Source: Scolanthus callimorphus
Taxonomy: Eukaryota; Cnidaria; Anthozoa; Actiniaria; Edwardsiidae
Assembly: GCA_033964015.1 (NCBI GenBank)
Contig: CM066912.1
Coordinates: 22,493,073 to 22,557,072, forward strand
Reading direction: 5' to 3'
DNA length: 64,000 bases
The notes beneath the pieces are model-generated. The model ran no database searches, was not told the DNA's origin, and was given only the letters and a program-made list of their open reading frames with translations. A program made the position numbers and the translations under genes. Below, piece by piece: positions 34,001 through 46,000 of the stretch (position 1 is the stretch's first letter; each line of letters begins with the position of its first letter).

Positions 34001-37000
34001 TAATCGCACCTAGTGTGTTCGCACCTCGTATTTTACAACCTTTACAAATAATTGAAACAACGGCGATGCATAAGACTAATCTGTATTTAACTATATTGGT
34101 GTCCTAACCGTTTATTTACTTATTTATGTTGTTGTTTGTTACAGAGCCGTCGAATTAGGCATCACAGCTGAAGACCTTGCTGACATCCAGACGAGCCCCA
34201 CGCTATACCTGTCAGGAAGCGGTTTGTCGTTGATTCAGACACGGAGGAGGCGCAAACACGGGTAGGTCTATTATGGTCTTTCTTGCGGGGTGTACCCAAA
34301 ACAGAATGAATTTGCTTTTATCGAGAGTCAATAGTTCCCAAAAAACTGTATTCAAGTTCCAAAAGTTACCCTTCTAAGTTGTTGTTGTCGAGAAAATACT
34401 CGTTTCCTGTCCCACACACAACCTTTTAAAGAAGAAACTAGATGTTATGTGGTAGCAGAAACATATTATTGTGGAAAATCCGTTTTTTCCTTCGTGCAGA
34501 ACAAGAGGCTTGAAGTTGATATCGAGAAAAAAGAGAAAGAAGCAGACGGCATCAAAACAGAGATGAAGAAATATGAGAAGGAAAACAAGGAACTGAAGGA
34601 GGAAAACAAACAGCTTGAGATCGGCATGAGGGAGATTCTCGCCCAACTGAGAGAAAACGCTCAACAACAGACAGCAGCAGGTAAGAACAGTGTCTTATGT
34701 GTATCACAGATACACGCTCGCTTATTGCCATCATCCTTTCACACTGCGGATGCCTTTAAAATGGTATAGAGCCGATTTCACATGACTGTGAAAAGTACTG
34801 TGACACGGCGCGGTACTGTCGCAGTGGCGGTACGGAACCTGGCCTGCTATAGATACCGAACGAAACCGCGTACTCGCGGCGCGGACACGGTCGCGGAGTG
34901 GTACAACTTTGTCGCGGAACTTTTCACAGTCATACGAAATCTGATCTATGGTCTAAACAGATCCGTGTCTTGATCCGGAATTTTGGCAGCTCTATTCGCA
35001 ATGTGCTACGGATGTGTGACTCACACTCAAGAGCACCGAAAAGACATAAGAACTTGTTATGCCTGAATCACATGTTCCCATTTCGCTTGCGTTGCCGAGG
35101 CTCTTCAAATGGTTGTGCTACTCTGAGCAACATTGGCACCCCCCGCCATCCCCCCCCCCCCTTTGAGGAATTGGAGTCCAGGGTAGGAGTATAACCCGAG
35201 AAAATTTCCTGCTTGGGTATTCTCAACAAAATGTGGAATTTCACGGTAGGTAAACTTTAATTCCTTAGTGACCATGCACAGTTCCATTGTGGGTAGGACC
35301 AACGCAAAATTACCTGGGGGTAGCATTTACTCTAGTCTTCGACAGGGGAGTCCAATTGAGATGTGTGTAATATTTCATTTTCTTTTTGAAGCGCCACCAG
35401 TTAGAAATCAGCAGACCTACGGGCAGGCTTCAGGGCCTGTCCCGTTCTCCACCGAGCTGCACCCCTCTCAGATGCACCCACAGCAACCAGATCATCCTCA
35501 ACAACAACGAGTACAGCAGCAGCATCAACAACAACAGCAACAACATAATATACAACAACACCTCCAGAAGACGACAAACCACTCCAAATACAGGTCCCAG
35601 CACTTGAAAAGCTTATGGCTGTAAGTGTTCGCGCACTGCAAAACGTTTTCATGTCCAGATATTTTTTGATGCTACGTAGCTCATATTAATCTGGTAACAT
35701 TTTGTTTCAGATGATCGAGTCCAGAAATGCTATTGGACAGTATGACACGACATTGCAGCTCAAGGCGGAGGCGAGTATAATGTTGTTGTGACACCAAAAC
35801 AAAATTCGATTTCCAAAATCGCGAATTTAGTTCTCGCGAAATATAGCGAGAATAAGGTAGTAACATTTTATAAAGCGGTTTTCATACGACTGCCGTGATT
35901 AATGACAAATTACTCGGCAATTGTGATTGCTTCGGGTTGTGATTGGTCGCGGACATGATATTTGATCCTTCAGCCATCAGATCGCGCAGATAAAACAATT
36001 ACACAATTATTTGTGATGTACTACTTCTTTCGCGAAAAGGAAATATTGTGAATCACTTCGCTGTCTGTTTGGCTCGTTGTTGAATCGGATTTGATTCGAC
36101 ATGCAGTCATGCAAAAACTGTATTAACATGAAAGGCTCCCTTCTTAGATTGAGCAACTGACTGGCAGGAATGACGAACTACGTCATGAGCTGAACAATGC
36201 CAGGAATGAGACATCCAAGGCTCTGATACAAGTAGAGAGACGAGAAGCCAAGGTAAACAAAAAACGGGTAATGTGATTGGTTCACATGAGTTGAACAATG
36301 CCAGGAATGAGACATCCAAGGCTCTGATACAAGTAGAGAGACGAGAAGCCAAGTAAACAAAAACGAGTAATGTGATTGGTTCACATGAGTTGCTTGTATA
36401 GTACAAGCATCTTGAATGGACAATAGACCGCAACTGGGATGGAACTAAGGACCAACGTTTTTACAGTCCTATTAAGGAGGCTGCCTACAATTTTTTCAGC
36501 CCTCAACCCCCAATCTTGTATGCCTGCTGTTCACGCTCAAAAACCTGTACCAGTCTGAACTTTCACATGGTTACCCTGGAGGGTTTGAACTTTATTGTAG
36601 TGTGCATTTTTTTGTGATCGGAGTTGCTATAGCAACGTTATAACCACACCCTTGTTTATAATTAGCAGCAATCGGACGCGTTGCGCGACCTAAACTTTTC
36701 AAATGACACCCCTCGCACTAATCCCTGAGTAGCTAACATTAATCACAGCAAGTTTGGAGAGCATTCATTGGGCCGATTTTATGTTATTCGAACGGACTTT
36801 TTCAGGCTCCAAATGTCAAAGTTATTTATGCCGCAAAGATTTCCTTGAAAAAGAATGGCTAATATCTGCGGAATTAAAAGATCCTTGCCGCCCGAATAAT
36901 CTACAAACCCAAGGCAATGTACCAGCCAAATTTCACTTCTTGGAATGCTTCCGATTTTGTTTGGCATGTGTTCAAGCAAACTGCAAAATTTGAGAAATTA

Positions 37001-40000
37001 TATTATAAATCTTACGTTTGTTATAAAATTTACACTTTTCGCCTCTGACAAAAATCTCATATGATTTTTTTTTTATACTTCCGTAAATTATCTTGAATAT
37101 ATACCAAAAATAACCCTCTAAGTCTCGAGTTCATTGAAGTATTTTAAGGCACCGAGAAAAAATGCTAAACTTCACCACTCTTTCGGTTTGCTCGAGCCGG
37201 TTTTTGTCATTGTACTTTGTTTTCACCTGTTGTAGCTTTCACGTGGTTTTCCCTGTAATTAGTGAAGCGAACTACATTCCAGCGTGTTGTAATTTTCATG
37301 GGCCATTGACTCAACCACATTAGTTACGAACCGAGTTAATGAGCTGATTAAGTGCGCTTCTGCGCACTACGTCCAAGCACCAATTTAATTGATTCAAGAG
37401 ACAAATTAGTATTCAACTTAGAACACGGACTAAAACGGAGCATAGCAACAGGAGTGAGAGCATTTGTTTGTTCCTTTATATTTCCCTGCACCAGAAATAA
37501 TGGCGCCTTATAATCAATCAGACATTATGAAGAAAGATGACAATATCCCATGCAGTGGACAGTTTAAACATCGAGAATTCGTAGGATGTATAATTTTGCT
37601 CAAAGCGTTGCTATGCAAATCAGTGTTATCTGGAAAAACTTTAAAGCGCGTGCAAACTTCTTCCGCAATTTATTACTTACTCGGCATTTTCCCAACGAAA
37701 TGAAACCTCACACAATTTTTATCAATGTTTCCTTGAGATATTGTGCTAAAAGGAATTTTAATCCGGTACGGTTTTAACATATTATTTCACAAGGTTTGAT
37801 ACCCACTTCATCTCAAAAGTTCCACATGAATAGGGTCGTTGTCATATTGTTGCTCCATAATATTGCTTGATAAATTTGAAACATTAATTTGTTTGCCTCT
37901 TAAATTCAATTTACTAGCTGGAAATTTAATCAGAAAGTAACCTGGTTATTTGTGCTCGCGATTTGGGGTTTCTTTTGTAATGTATAGACTGCAAATGCCC
38001 TCTCGTTTAAGAATGCTACACACGATACACAGTGACGCGCGCCCGGATTCAATTGAACACCAAACGCAACACTCAAAAATAAATAAACTCCATAAGAATA
38101 AGTTATTTGTGCTTGCGATTTGGGTTTCTTTTTTGTAATATATAGACTTCAAAGTCACTGTAGAGAATCCTATACGCGAGCCTTGATTCAATTGAACATG
38201 TAAACATTGAACTTCGCGCTCAAATAAGTAACTACAGAATATGGACAAATTGTTAAGATCAAAGCATTATTTCATTTGTTTACCACAGTAATTGGCCTGA
38301 TAAACTAAACATTGACGCAGTTAACGGTATCATATGGGAACAGCTGCTAGCGGCAAAAATTCATCACTCGAAGAAACTTTTTCCTTTTAGTAAGTTTGCA
38401 GTTAAGAAAATATCCGATATCCGATCTTTATTCTGTAAATTAAATATGGTTTCAAAACTGTCGTATCTAGGAAAACACCGACGTTCCTCTTGAGAGGCGG
38501 GGCCCCTTTGGAGTTGAAATGGCTCACCAACTCAATAAAGTCTCCCATCTCTTGCGTGGCTTGTTTAGCCTGTTCCGCTGTGACAGGGATAAGGCTGGAA
38601 GCGGTGTTTTTTCAAGAGTCCTCTGGTTACAGGGGCGTAGCCAGGGGCTCCAGGGGAGGCCGCCCCCCCCCCCCCCCCCCCCCTTTCTCGGAAATTTTCC
38701 CATACATTTACTGTATTGCTGGAGAAAATTTGAGCATTTTCGTCCCATCTTTTCACTCGTTTATCCAAAGCTCACCGAGACCCAGCGTATAATCATGTCT
38801 TTTATTTTCACTAGCCAGTCTGTTTTATTATTTAGTTCTAGGCAGTCGAGAAACACGTGATCGATATGTAAGCCACTTCTGGGCTCTTTGAGTTTGCCTT
38901 AGGAAATTAAACGCCCTGTATTTGGCATCGACTGATAGAGGGTATCTTTCCGAGCTCGGCCCTACATGCATTATTTGTTGCTTTCTAGCTTACTCCAAGT
39001 GCTAGTTTACAGAATTTTGTACCATTTTTGGGGAAAATTGGCCTTTTTTCGTCTTATACCCTAAAAGATACCTGGAACCCGAATTTTAACCCCTAAAAGA
39101 TACGACGAGCACCCCGCCCGACGACATATGGGAGTCCCCCGTATGATGCCAGGTAACTTGAATGCTGAGTGGCACACGTTTAAGATTCTTTCTCTATGTA
39201 AAGCTTTCTCGTGTGGTATATCCATGAAAGCTCACAGATACGCACACATTTCGACGAGTGAGCACGTTTTTTTTATTGACTTTGAGCCCCCTTGAGCCCT
39301 AACCAAGGACTCTTGACTATACACCGCTTCCAGCCTTATCCCAGTCACAGGCGGAACAGGCCAAACTAGCAACGCAAGAGATGGAGACTTTATTGAGTTG
39401 GTGAGCCAACTCAACTCCAATGTTTTCCTAGATACGACAGTTTTGAATCCATATTTCTAATTTACAGAAAAATCGGATTTCGGATATTTTCTTAACTGCA
39501 AACTTACTGAAAGGAAAACGTTTCTTCGAGTGATGAATTGTCGCCGCTAGCAGCTGTTCCCATATGATACCATTGACTGCGTCAATGTTAGTTTACCAGG
39601 CCAATTACTGTGGTAAACAAATGAAATAATGCTCTGATCTTAACAATTTGTCCATATTTGTAGTTATTTACTTGAGCGCGAATTTTGAGGTTTAGGTTCA
39701 ATTGTTTACATGTTCAATTGAATCAAGGCTCGCGTATAGGATTCTCTACAGTGATTTGAAGTCTATATATTACAAAAAAAGAAACCCAAAATCGCAAGCA
39801 CAAATAACTTATTCTTATGGAGTTGAATTTATTTATTTAGAACGCCGAATTTTGAGTGTTGCGTTTGATTTTCAATTGAATCCGGGCGCGAGTCACTGTG
39901 TATCGTGTGTAGCATTCTTGAACGAGAGGGCATTTGCAGTCTATACATTACTAAAGAAACCACAAATCGCGAGCACAAATAACCAGGTTACTTTCTGATT

Positions 40001-43000
40001 AAATTTCCAGCTAGTGAAATGAATTTAAGAGGCAAACAAATTAATGTTTCAAATTTATCAAGCAATATTATGGAGCAACAATATGACAACGAGCCTATTC
40101 ATGTGGAACTTTTGAGATGAAGTGGGTATCAAACCTTGTGAAATAATATGTTAAAACCGTACCGGATTAAAATTCCTTTCAGGACAATATCTCAAGGAAA
40201 CATTGATAAAAATTGTGTGAGGTTTCATTTCGTTGGGAAAATGCCGAGTAAGTAATAAATTGCGGAAGAAGTTTCCACGCGCTTTAAAGTTTTTCCAGAT
40301 AACACTGATTTGCATAGCAACGCTTTGAGCAAAATTATTCATCCTACGAATTCTCGATCTTTAAACTGTCCACTGCATGGGATATTGTCATCTTTCTTCA
40401 TAATGTCTGATTGATTATAAGGCGCCATTATTTCTGGTGCAGGGAAATATAAAGGAAAAAACAAATGCTCTCTCTCCTGTTGCTATGGCTCCGTTTTAGT
40501 CCGTCTTCTAAAGTTGAATACTAATTTGTCTCTTGAATCAATTAAATTGGTGTTTGGACGTAGTGCGCAGACGCGCACTTAATCAGCTCATTAACTCGGT
40601 TCGTAACTAATGTGTCAACATTCATCTGACTCGCAAAGCGTAGCAAACAATGTCACGCAATAACAACCATATGCATTATCTTTTGTTGTTGTAGTTAGTT
40701 AGTTTGATTCCCATGATGGAATGTAGTCCGCTTCACTGATTACAGGGAAAACCACGTGAAAGCTACAACAAGTGAAAACAAAGTACAATGGCAAAAACCG
40801 GCTCGAGCAAACCGAAAGAGTAGTGAAGTTTAGCATTTTTTCTCGGTGCCTTAAATACTTCAATGAACTCGAGACTTAGAGGGTTATTTTTGGTATATAT
40901 TCAAGATTAATTTACGGAAGTATCAAAAAAAAATCATATGAGATTTTTGTCAGAGGCGAAAAGTGTAAATTTTATAACAAACGTAAGATTTATAATATAA
41001 TTTCTCAAATTTGCAGTTTGCTTGAACACATGCCAAACAAAATCGGAAGCATTCCAAGAAGTGAAATTTGGCTGGTACATTGCCTTGGGTTTGTAGATTA
41101 TTCGGGCGGCAAGGATCTTTTAATTCCGCAGATATTAGCCATTCTTTTTCAAGGAAATCTTTGCGGCATAAATAACTTTGACATTTTGGAGCCTGAAAAA
41201 GTCCGTTCGAATAACATAAAATCGGCCCAATGATGCTCTCCAAACTTGCTGTGATTAATGTTAGCTACTCAGGGATTAGTGCGAGGGGTATCATTTGAAA
41301 AGTTTAGGTCGCGCAACGCGTCTGATGGCTGCGTATTATAAACAAGGGTGTGGTTATAACGTTGCTATAGCAACTCCGATCACAACACAATGCACACTAC
41401 AACAAAGTTCAAACCCTCCAGGGTAACCATGTGAAAGTTCAGACCGGTACAGGTTTTTGTGCCTGAACAGCAGGCAAACAAAGTTTGGTGGTGGAGAGCA
41501 GAAAAAATTGTAGGCAGCCTCCTTTTAAGCGTTTTGAAACGATTAATGCCTTGCCGTGCTCACTTTTACTTTACTTGTCACGTAACTGGTCCGAAATATA
41601 AAATGTATACTGGGAAGACACTAGAACTGAGCAACTAAACTGGTGTTCTTGTTTTAACAGATCGAACAACTCCAAGAAGAAGTTAAAGCGTTAAAAGAAA
41701 TTGGTATGCACGTTGTTTTAAAATTGAGAACTGGTACTATCTGCATCTCAATATATGTGTAAGATACAAGATCCTGGAAAGCCCTGAAAATTACTTGCCA
41801 TTTCTCAAAATATGCTTATTGTCGTGGAATGTATCATCGACTTTTTTAAAGTTCAGATGCATGAATTACATCGGAAATGTACGACACTTGATTTCCAAGG
41901 TCATTTGCAGGGCAGTGAATTCTGAATCCTATAATTATGACACTGTCATAGCAAATGCTATTATGACACTGTCATAGCAAATGCTATGAATGTTTTGCTG
42001 TTGCGCTGTAGGCGAAGGAGTGATCAGACTACAGCCTCTTCAGCTACCAGAGGGTATGACCCCATCCTCGTCGGAGATCATCGCAAGTTTGAATGAGCAC
42101 CTAATACATACACTTCAGGTATTATGATAATGCTATTGGCAATGTGGGACTTTAGAGATAATTTGTTGGGTCTCTAGCGGGAGTAAAATATTTGCGCAGC
42201 AGATTGTTAACACCGAGAGTAAAAGTAAAGTACTTCAGGCGTCGCCCTCGCATTTCGAACAAATTCGTGATACACTTTTGGAATAAGAAATGATTTCCTC
42301 ATTCACAAAGCCAATACCTTTACAGGGTTTACACGGTGGAAAGTCCTTGAATTCAGGTATAATGATGATCCTTCAGGTACAATGATAATTCTATTGGCAA
42401 TGTAGGAATTTAGTTGTTAGGTCCATAGCGGGAGTAAAAGCTTTGCACATCAGATTGTTACTGCGATTTTCATAAATCTGCGAACTCTCGCTATCGATTT
42501 CCAACCGTAAAACCGCCTTCTGGCTTCCGTCAATCAAACTTCCGAGTATGATATGATTAAATGTGCGCAAATGCGGCCTTAACCACCACTGAAAAAAACT
42601 GAGAAAAAAATCAGGCATAGAATGGGATTCGAACCCACGACCTTTGCGATACCGGTGCAATGCTCTACCACCTGAGCTATCCACGCCACAGGGAAAGGTC
42701 GTATTCGGGTTAGCCCTTTATATGAAGTGACTTGTCGCTTGGCCCAAGCGAAAGTGTAAATGAATAAATGTCACGTAGTGGTGTGATAGGTATGATACGA
42801 TTATAAAATGTGCGCAAATGTGGCCGTAACCACCACTGAAAAAACCTGAGAAAAAAATCAGGCGTAGAATGGGATTCGAACCCACGACCTTTGCGATACC
42901 GGTGCATTTATTCATTTAAACTTCCGAGTCTTTTCGTCGTTACTATTTGTGCTTTTTGATTGGCCAGCGCCTTAGCAGCGCTAGAATGGCTTCCTGTCAC

Positions 43001-46000
43001 GCTAGCAATCGTTAGGTGCTGGCCAATCAAAAAGCACAAAGATTAACGACGAAAATACTCGGGAGTTTGATTGACGGAAGCCAGAAAGCGGTTGGAAATC
43101 GATAGCGAGGAGAGTTAGCAGAATTATGAAAATCGCAGTAACACCCAGAGTAAAGTACTTCAGGCTTCGCCCTCGCATTTCGAACACATTCGTAAAACTA
43201 GTTCTGGGATAAGAAATTGATTTCCTCATTCACAAAACCAATAACTTTACAGGGTTCACGCGGTCCTGGAAAGTCCTTGAATTCTGAAAAAGTCATTCAA
43301 GGCCTCGAAAAGTAAAAGTCTTGGAATTTAAAAAAATAAGCTTAAGGTCATTGAAATGGTCTTGGTTTGACATACTTTTAGGATGATCAGATTCTTGACC
43401 TAATTAAATTTCAAATGTCTAGGTATGTTCAATATGTTCGTCATCAGTTTTGACAGTTTTTTTTTCCGGTAATAATTATGTTAATATGTTTTTTAGTGCT
43501 TGATTTTTTATTTATTTTAGTCCTGGAAAAATCCTTCAAAGTCCTGGAATTTCAACTGATGCATTCTTGTGTGAACCCTGATGTTATCATTTATTTTCAA
43601 GGTTGTAGCATTGTCTGAAAATGTTCCGCACAACGCCTGGTGAAGCTCTGCAAAAAAAGCTCTAATAACCTAAATACTTTGCTTGTCCAGGAGTTATCGT
43701 TGAAAGAAGAGATTCTGGAGAAGATGACACGGGACCTCGAGACGTACAAGAGAAAGTTCTCTGTCATGATGCATCAACAGGTTAGGAAATTGTCGAGTGC
43801 GTGTTGAAGGACAAAAAATTCGAATAAAAAAACGTCAAAGAAAACATCCATTTCCATATTCACATTTGATGGAATGAATGGAGGAATGCATGTCCTGTCC
43901 GTAAACCAATTATCAAACTTTGTTAAAGATTATTATTTAAAGATGTGTACACGGAATTCCATTTCTAACGTTGAATGTAAACAATAAAGGAGTGGCTAAG
44001 GCTCTTTAAATCTCCATCGCCATCATCAACATACTCACCAACACCATCATAATCATCAACTATATTTTCATTCCATATAGGGGATTGTATACAAAGAGTA
44101 CAGCGAGCAGAAGGAGGAATGGGAGAAGGAGACCAAAGGGCTTGATGAGGCGAGGAAGGCAGCTGAGCTCGCACGAGAGCAAGATGCCCTGAGACTCAGG
44201 GAGTTTGACGTATGTATTGAGCGTTTGAACCTTGTTTCGGATGTTCACTTCCGTTAAGCGGTTTTAATACATTTCAAAAACAATCATACGATGTTAGCTC
44301 CAATGTGCATTTTGATTTCCTTTCCGCTGCTAGTACACCTCTTGCAAATTTGATTGTATCATTTTGTACAGGTATTAAAATGCTTCCATATCACGGCATT
44401 GGCCGTACACGTCATGTGTCCTGTTCCTGCTATTCTCTTTGTCGTTTACGTAGCGGTATCCCTTGTGTACATTCCAATGCATCACTCATTTCGTGTGTTC
44501 AAAATAAAACACAGCTCTAAATTTGAATGTAATCATCCCCAAATCACTTATATCACTTGGTATTAGCCTAATAGGCAATGTAGGCAAGTTTTAGCGACAA
44601 GACTGCCGATTTACAAAATAATTTTGCTGTAAATTCAAACTTTGAAAACTTGTCATCCTGACAAGATTCCAAAAACTCATTGTTGCAATCGGTTTCCATC
44701 CGCTCTGTAATAGGTCCATGAAGCCTACAATCATGATCGATTTGTAGTGAAAGGGCTATTTAACAAACCTAGACTATTATTTTGGCTATCCATCAGTTAT
44801 TGTATGATTTTTTACACCACCAAAAGTGTGCTAAAATCGTGACACTGCTTCTTTAACAGCGTTTGTTGGACACGTTGTCCTGTGATCCGGACAAACAGCA
44901 GAAACGGCTGTCCGAATTGACCCGTAAGATAACAGTGCTCAGAGTGAACGAAAAAAGTCTATCCCGTCGCTATACTGCCATGCAAGAAGTGGAGGGAGCC
45001 CTGAGGAGGGAAAACAAGAAGCTGAAGAACGATATAGTTCAAATGGAGACGGCAGTGACAGAGAGACTCGGGTTTCTGCAAAGGCATAAGGTAATGACGT
45101 CGTAGGAGGAGGAGTTGAGGATGTGAAGCAGGAGGGGCAGTTAAAGGGGATGATAAGAAAGATCATGATAATGTTCGTAAACGGTAATGATGAAGGGGGT
45201 CACTTATAGGAAACATGATACCCTACATTCTCAGCATATTCCGGGCGCGACTCTGACGTGACCTTTTACCTCCTCCTCAAAATTAGTATTCTTTCTCAAA
45301 AAAGGGCTTATTCCATACCTACTATACTACTGAAAGTGGTATTTTGGTGGCGATGATAAGGTGATAATAATGTATAACCCTCGCATACATGAATGTAATT
45401 GTAATATAACTAGTATGCCTGTATATATTCTGTAGGAGACATCTACGTATAAGGTTCATGCGCTGCAGCAAGCGTTGGACGAGAGCGTGCCAAGCAAAGA
45501 CCTGGAGTCGGCGAACAAACAGTACAACGATCTGACAGCTAAATATCGAGACCTTCTACAACGAGAGAACACGCTTGTGTCACGCTCCGTCACTGTGGAA
45601 AATCTTGAGGTATGGATTGACAGATGGCCGGCTGTTTGACAGTCTCCACGTGACACGTTGCCTAGATGATGTATGAGTTTTGTATTTTTATCAGGGGAAG
45701 GTGCAGAATTCATTAAGTTGCAGAATTCATTAATTGTAAGACTGTAACAAAAAGAAAACGGCACGGTCACGGCAAGGTCACGGCGCGACACGGTTACGAT
45801 AAGGAACCTTGTCTGCTTGGGTTCACGGATCCCACCGCCGTTACTTTCACGACACCTGTACGGTGCGATGCGCGCCGTGACGTTTTCAAAGTCATAAGAC
45901 ATTTTCTCTCCATATACTTACAGCCGATTGCGTTTGAGCGTTTTACCCTAACAGTTCGCACGTTACGTTTGAACGTTTAAAAGTTGCGTTGTGAGACAAT

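Larger units (their letters stand above)
42461..43138. repeat. TTACTGCGATTTTCAT MITE interrupted by SINEs
   Basis: Left CTGCGATTTTCATAAATCTG, right ATTATGAAAATCGCAG, with inner arms AACCGCCTTCTGGCTTCCGTC and GACGGAAGCCAGAAAGCGGTT. An intact relative without SINEs is at 50054-50351. Two SINE copies sit in the middle. Confidence 0.78.

Noticed and set aside
2040..35620. Parvin and CEP290 as pseudogenes
   Set aside because: Splice sites, exon phases and conserved residues are retained, indels are single-base and mostly in homopolymers, and the right half of CEP290 is perfect.
36754..36993. Frame reading FLEKEWLISAELKDPCRPNN, repeated at 40950-41243
   Set aside because: Considered as a gene duplicated in the palindrome. 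It is short, and its two copies are the arms of the same inverted repeat, so similarity does not show selection.
42615..42686. Functional tRNA-Thr(GGT) gene
   Set aside because: The cloverleaf is good, but C at position 33, a mismatch in the anticodon stem and a second copy with the same non-tRNA body favour a SINE.
45456..45902. 148-codon open frame on minus
   Set aside because: It is the antisense of CEP290 exon 31 plus a GC-rich MITE-like stretch; no homologue motif seen.
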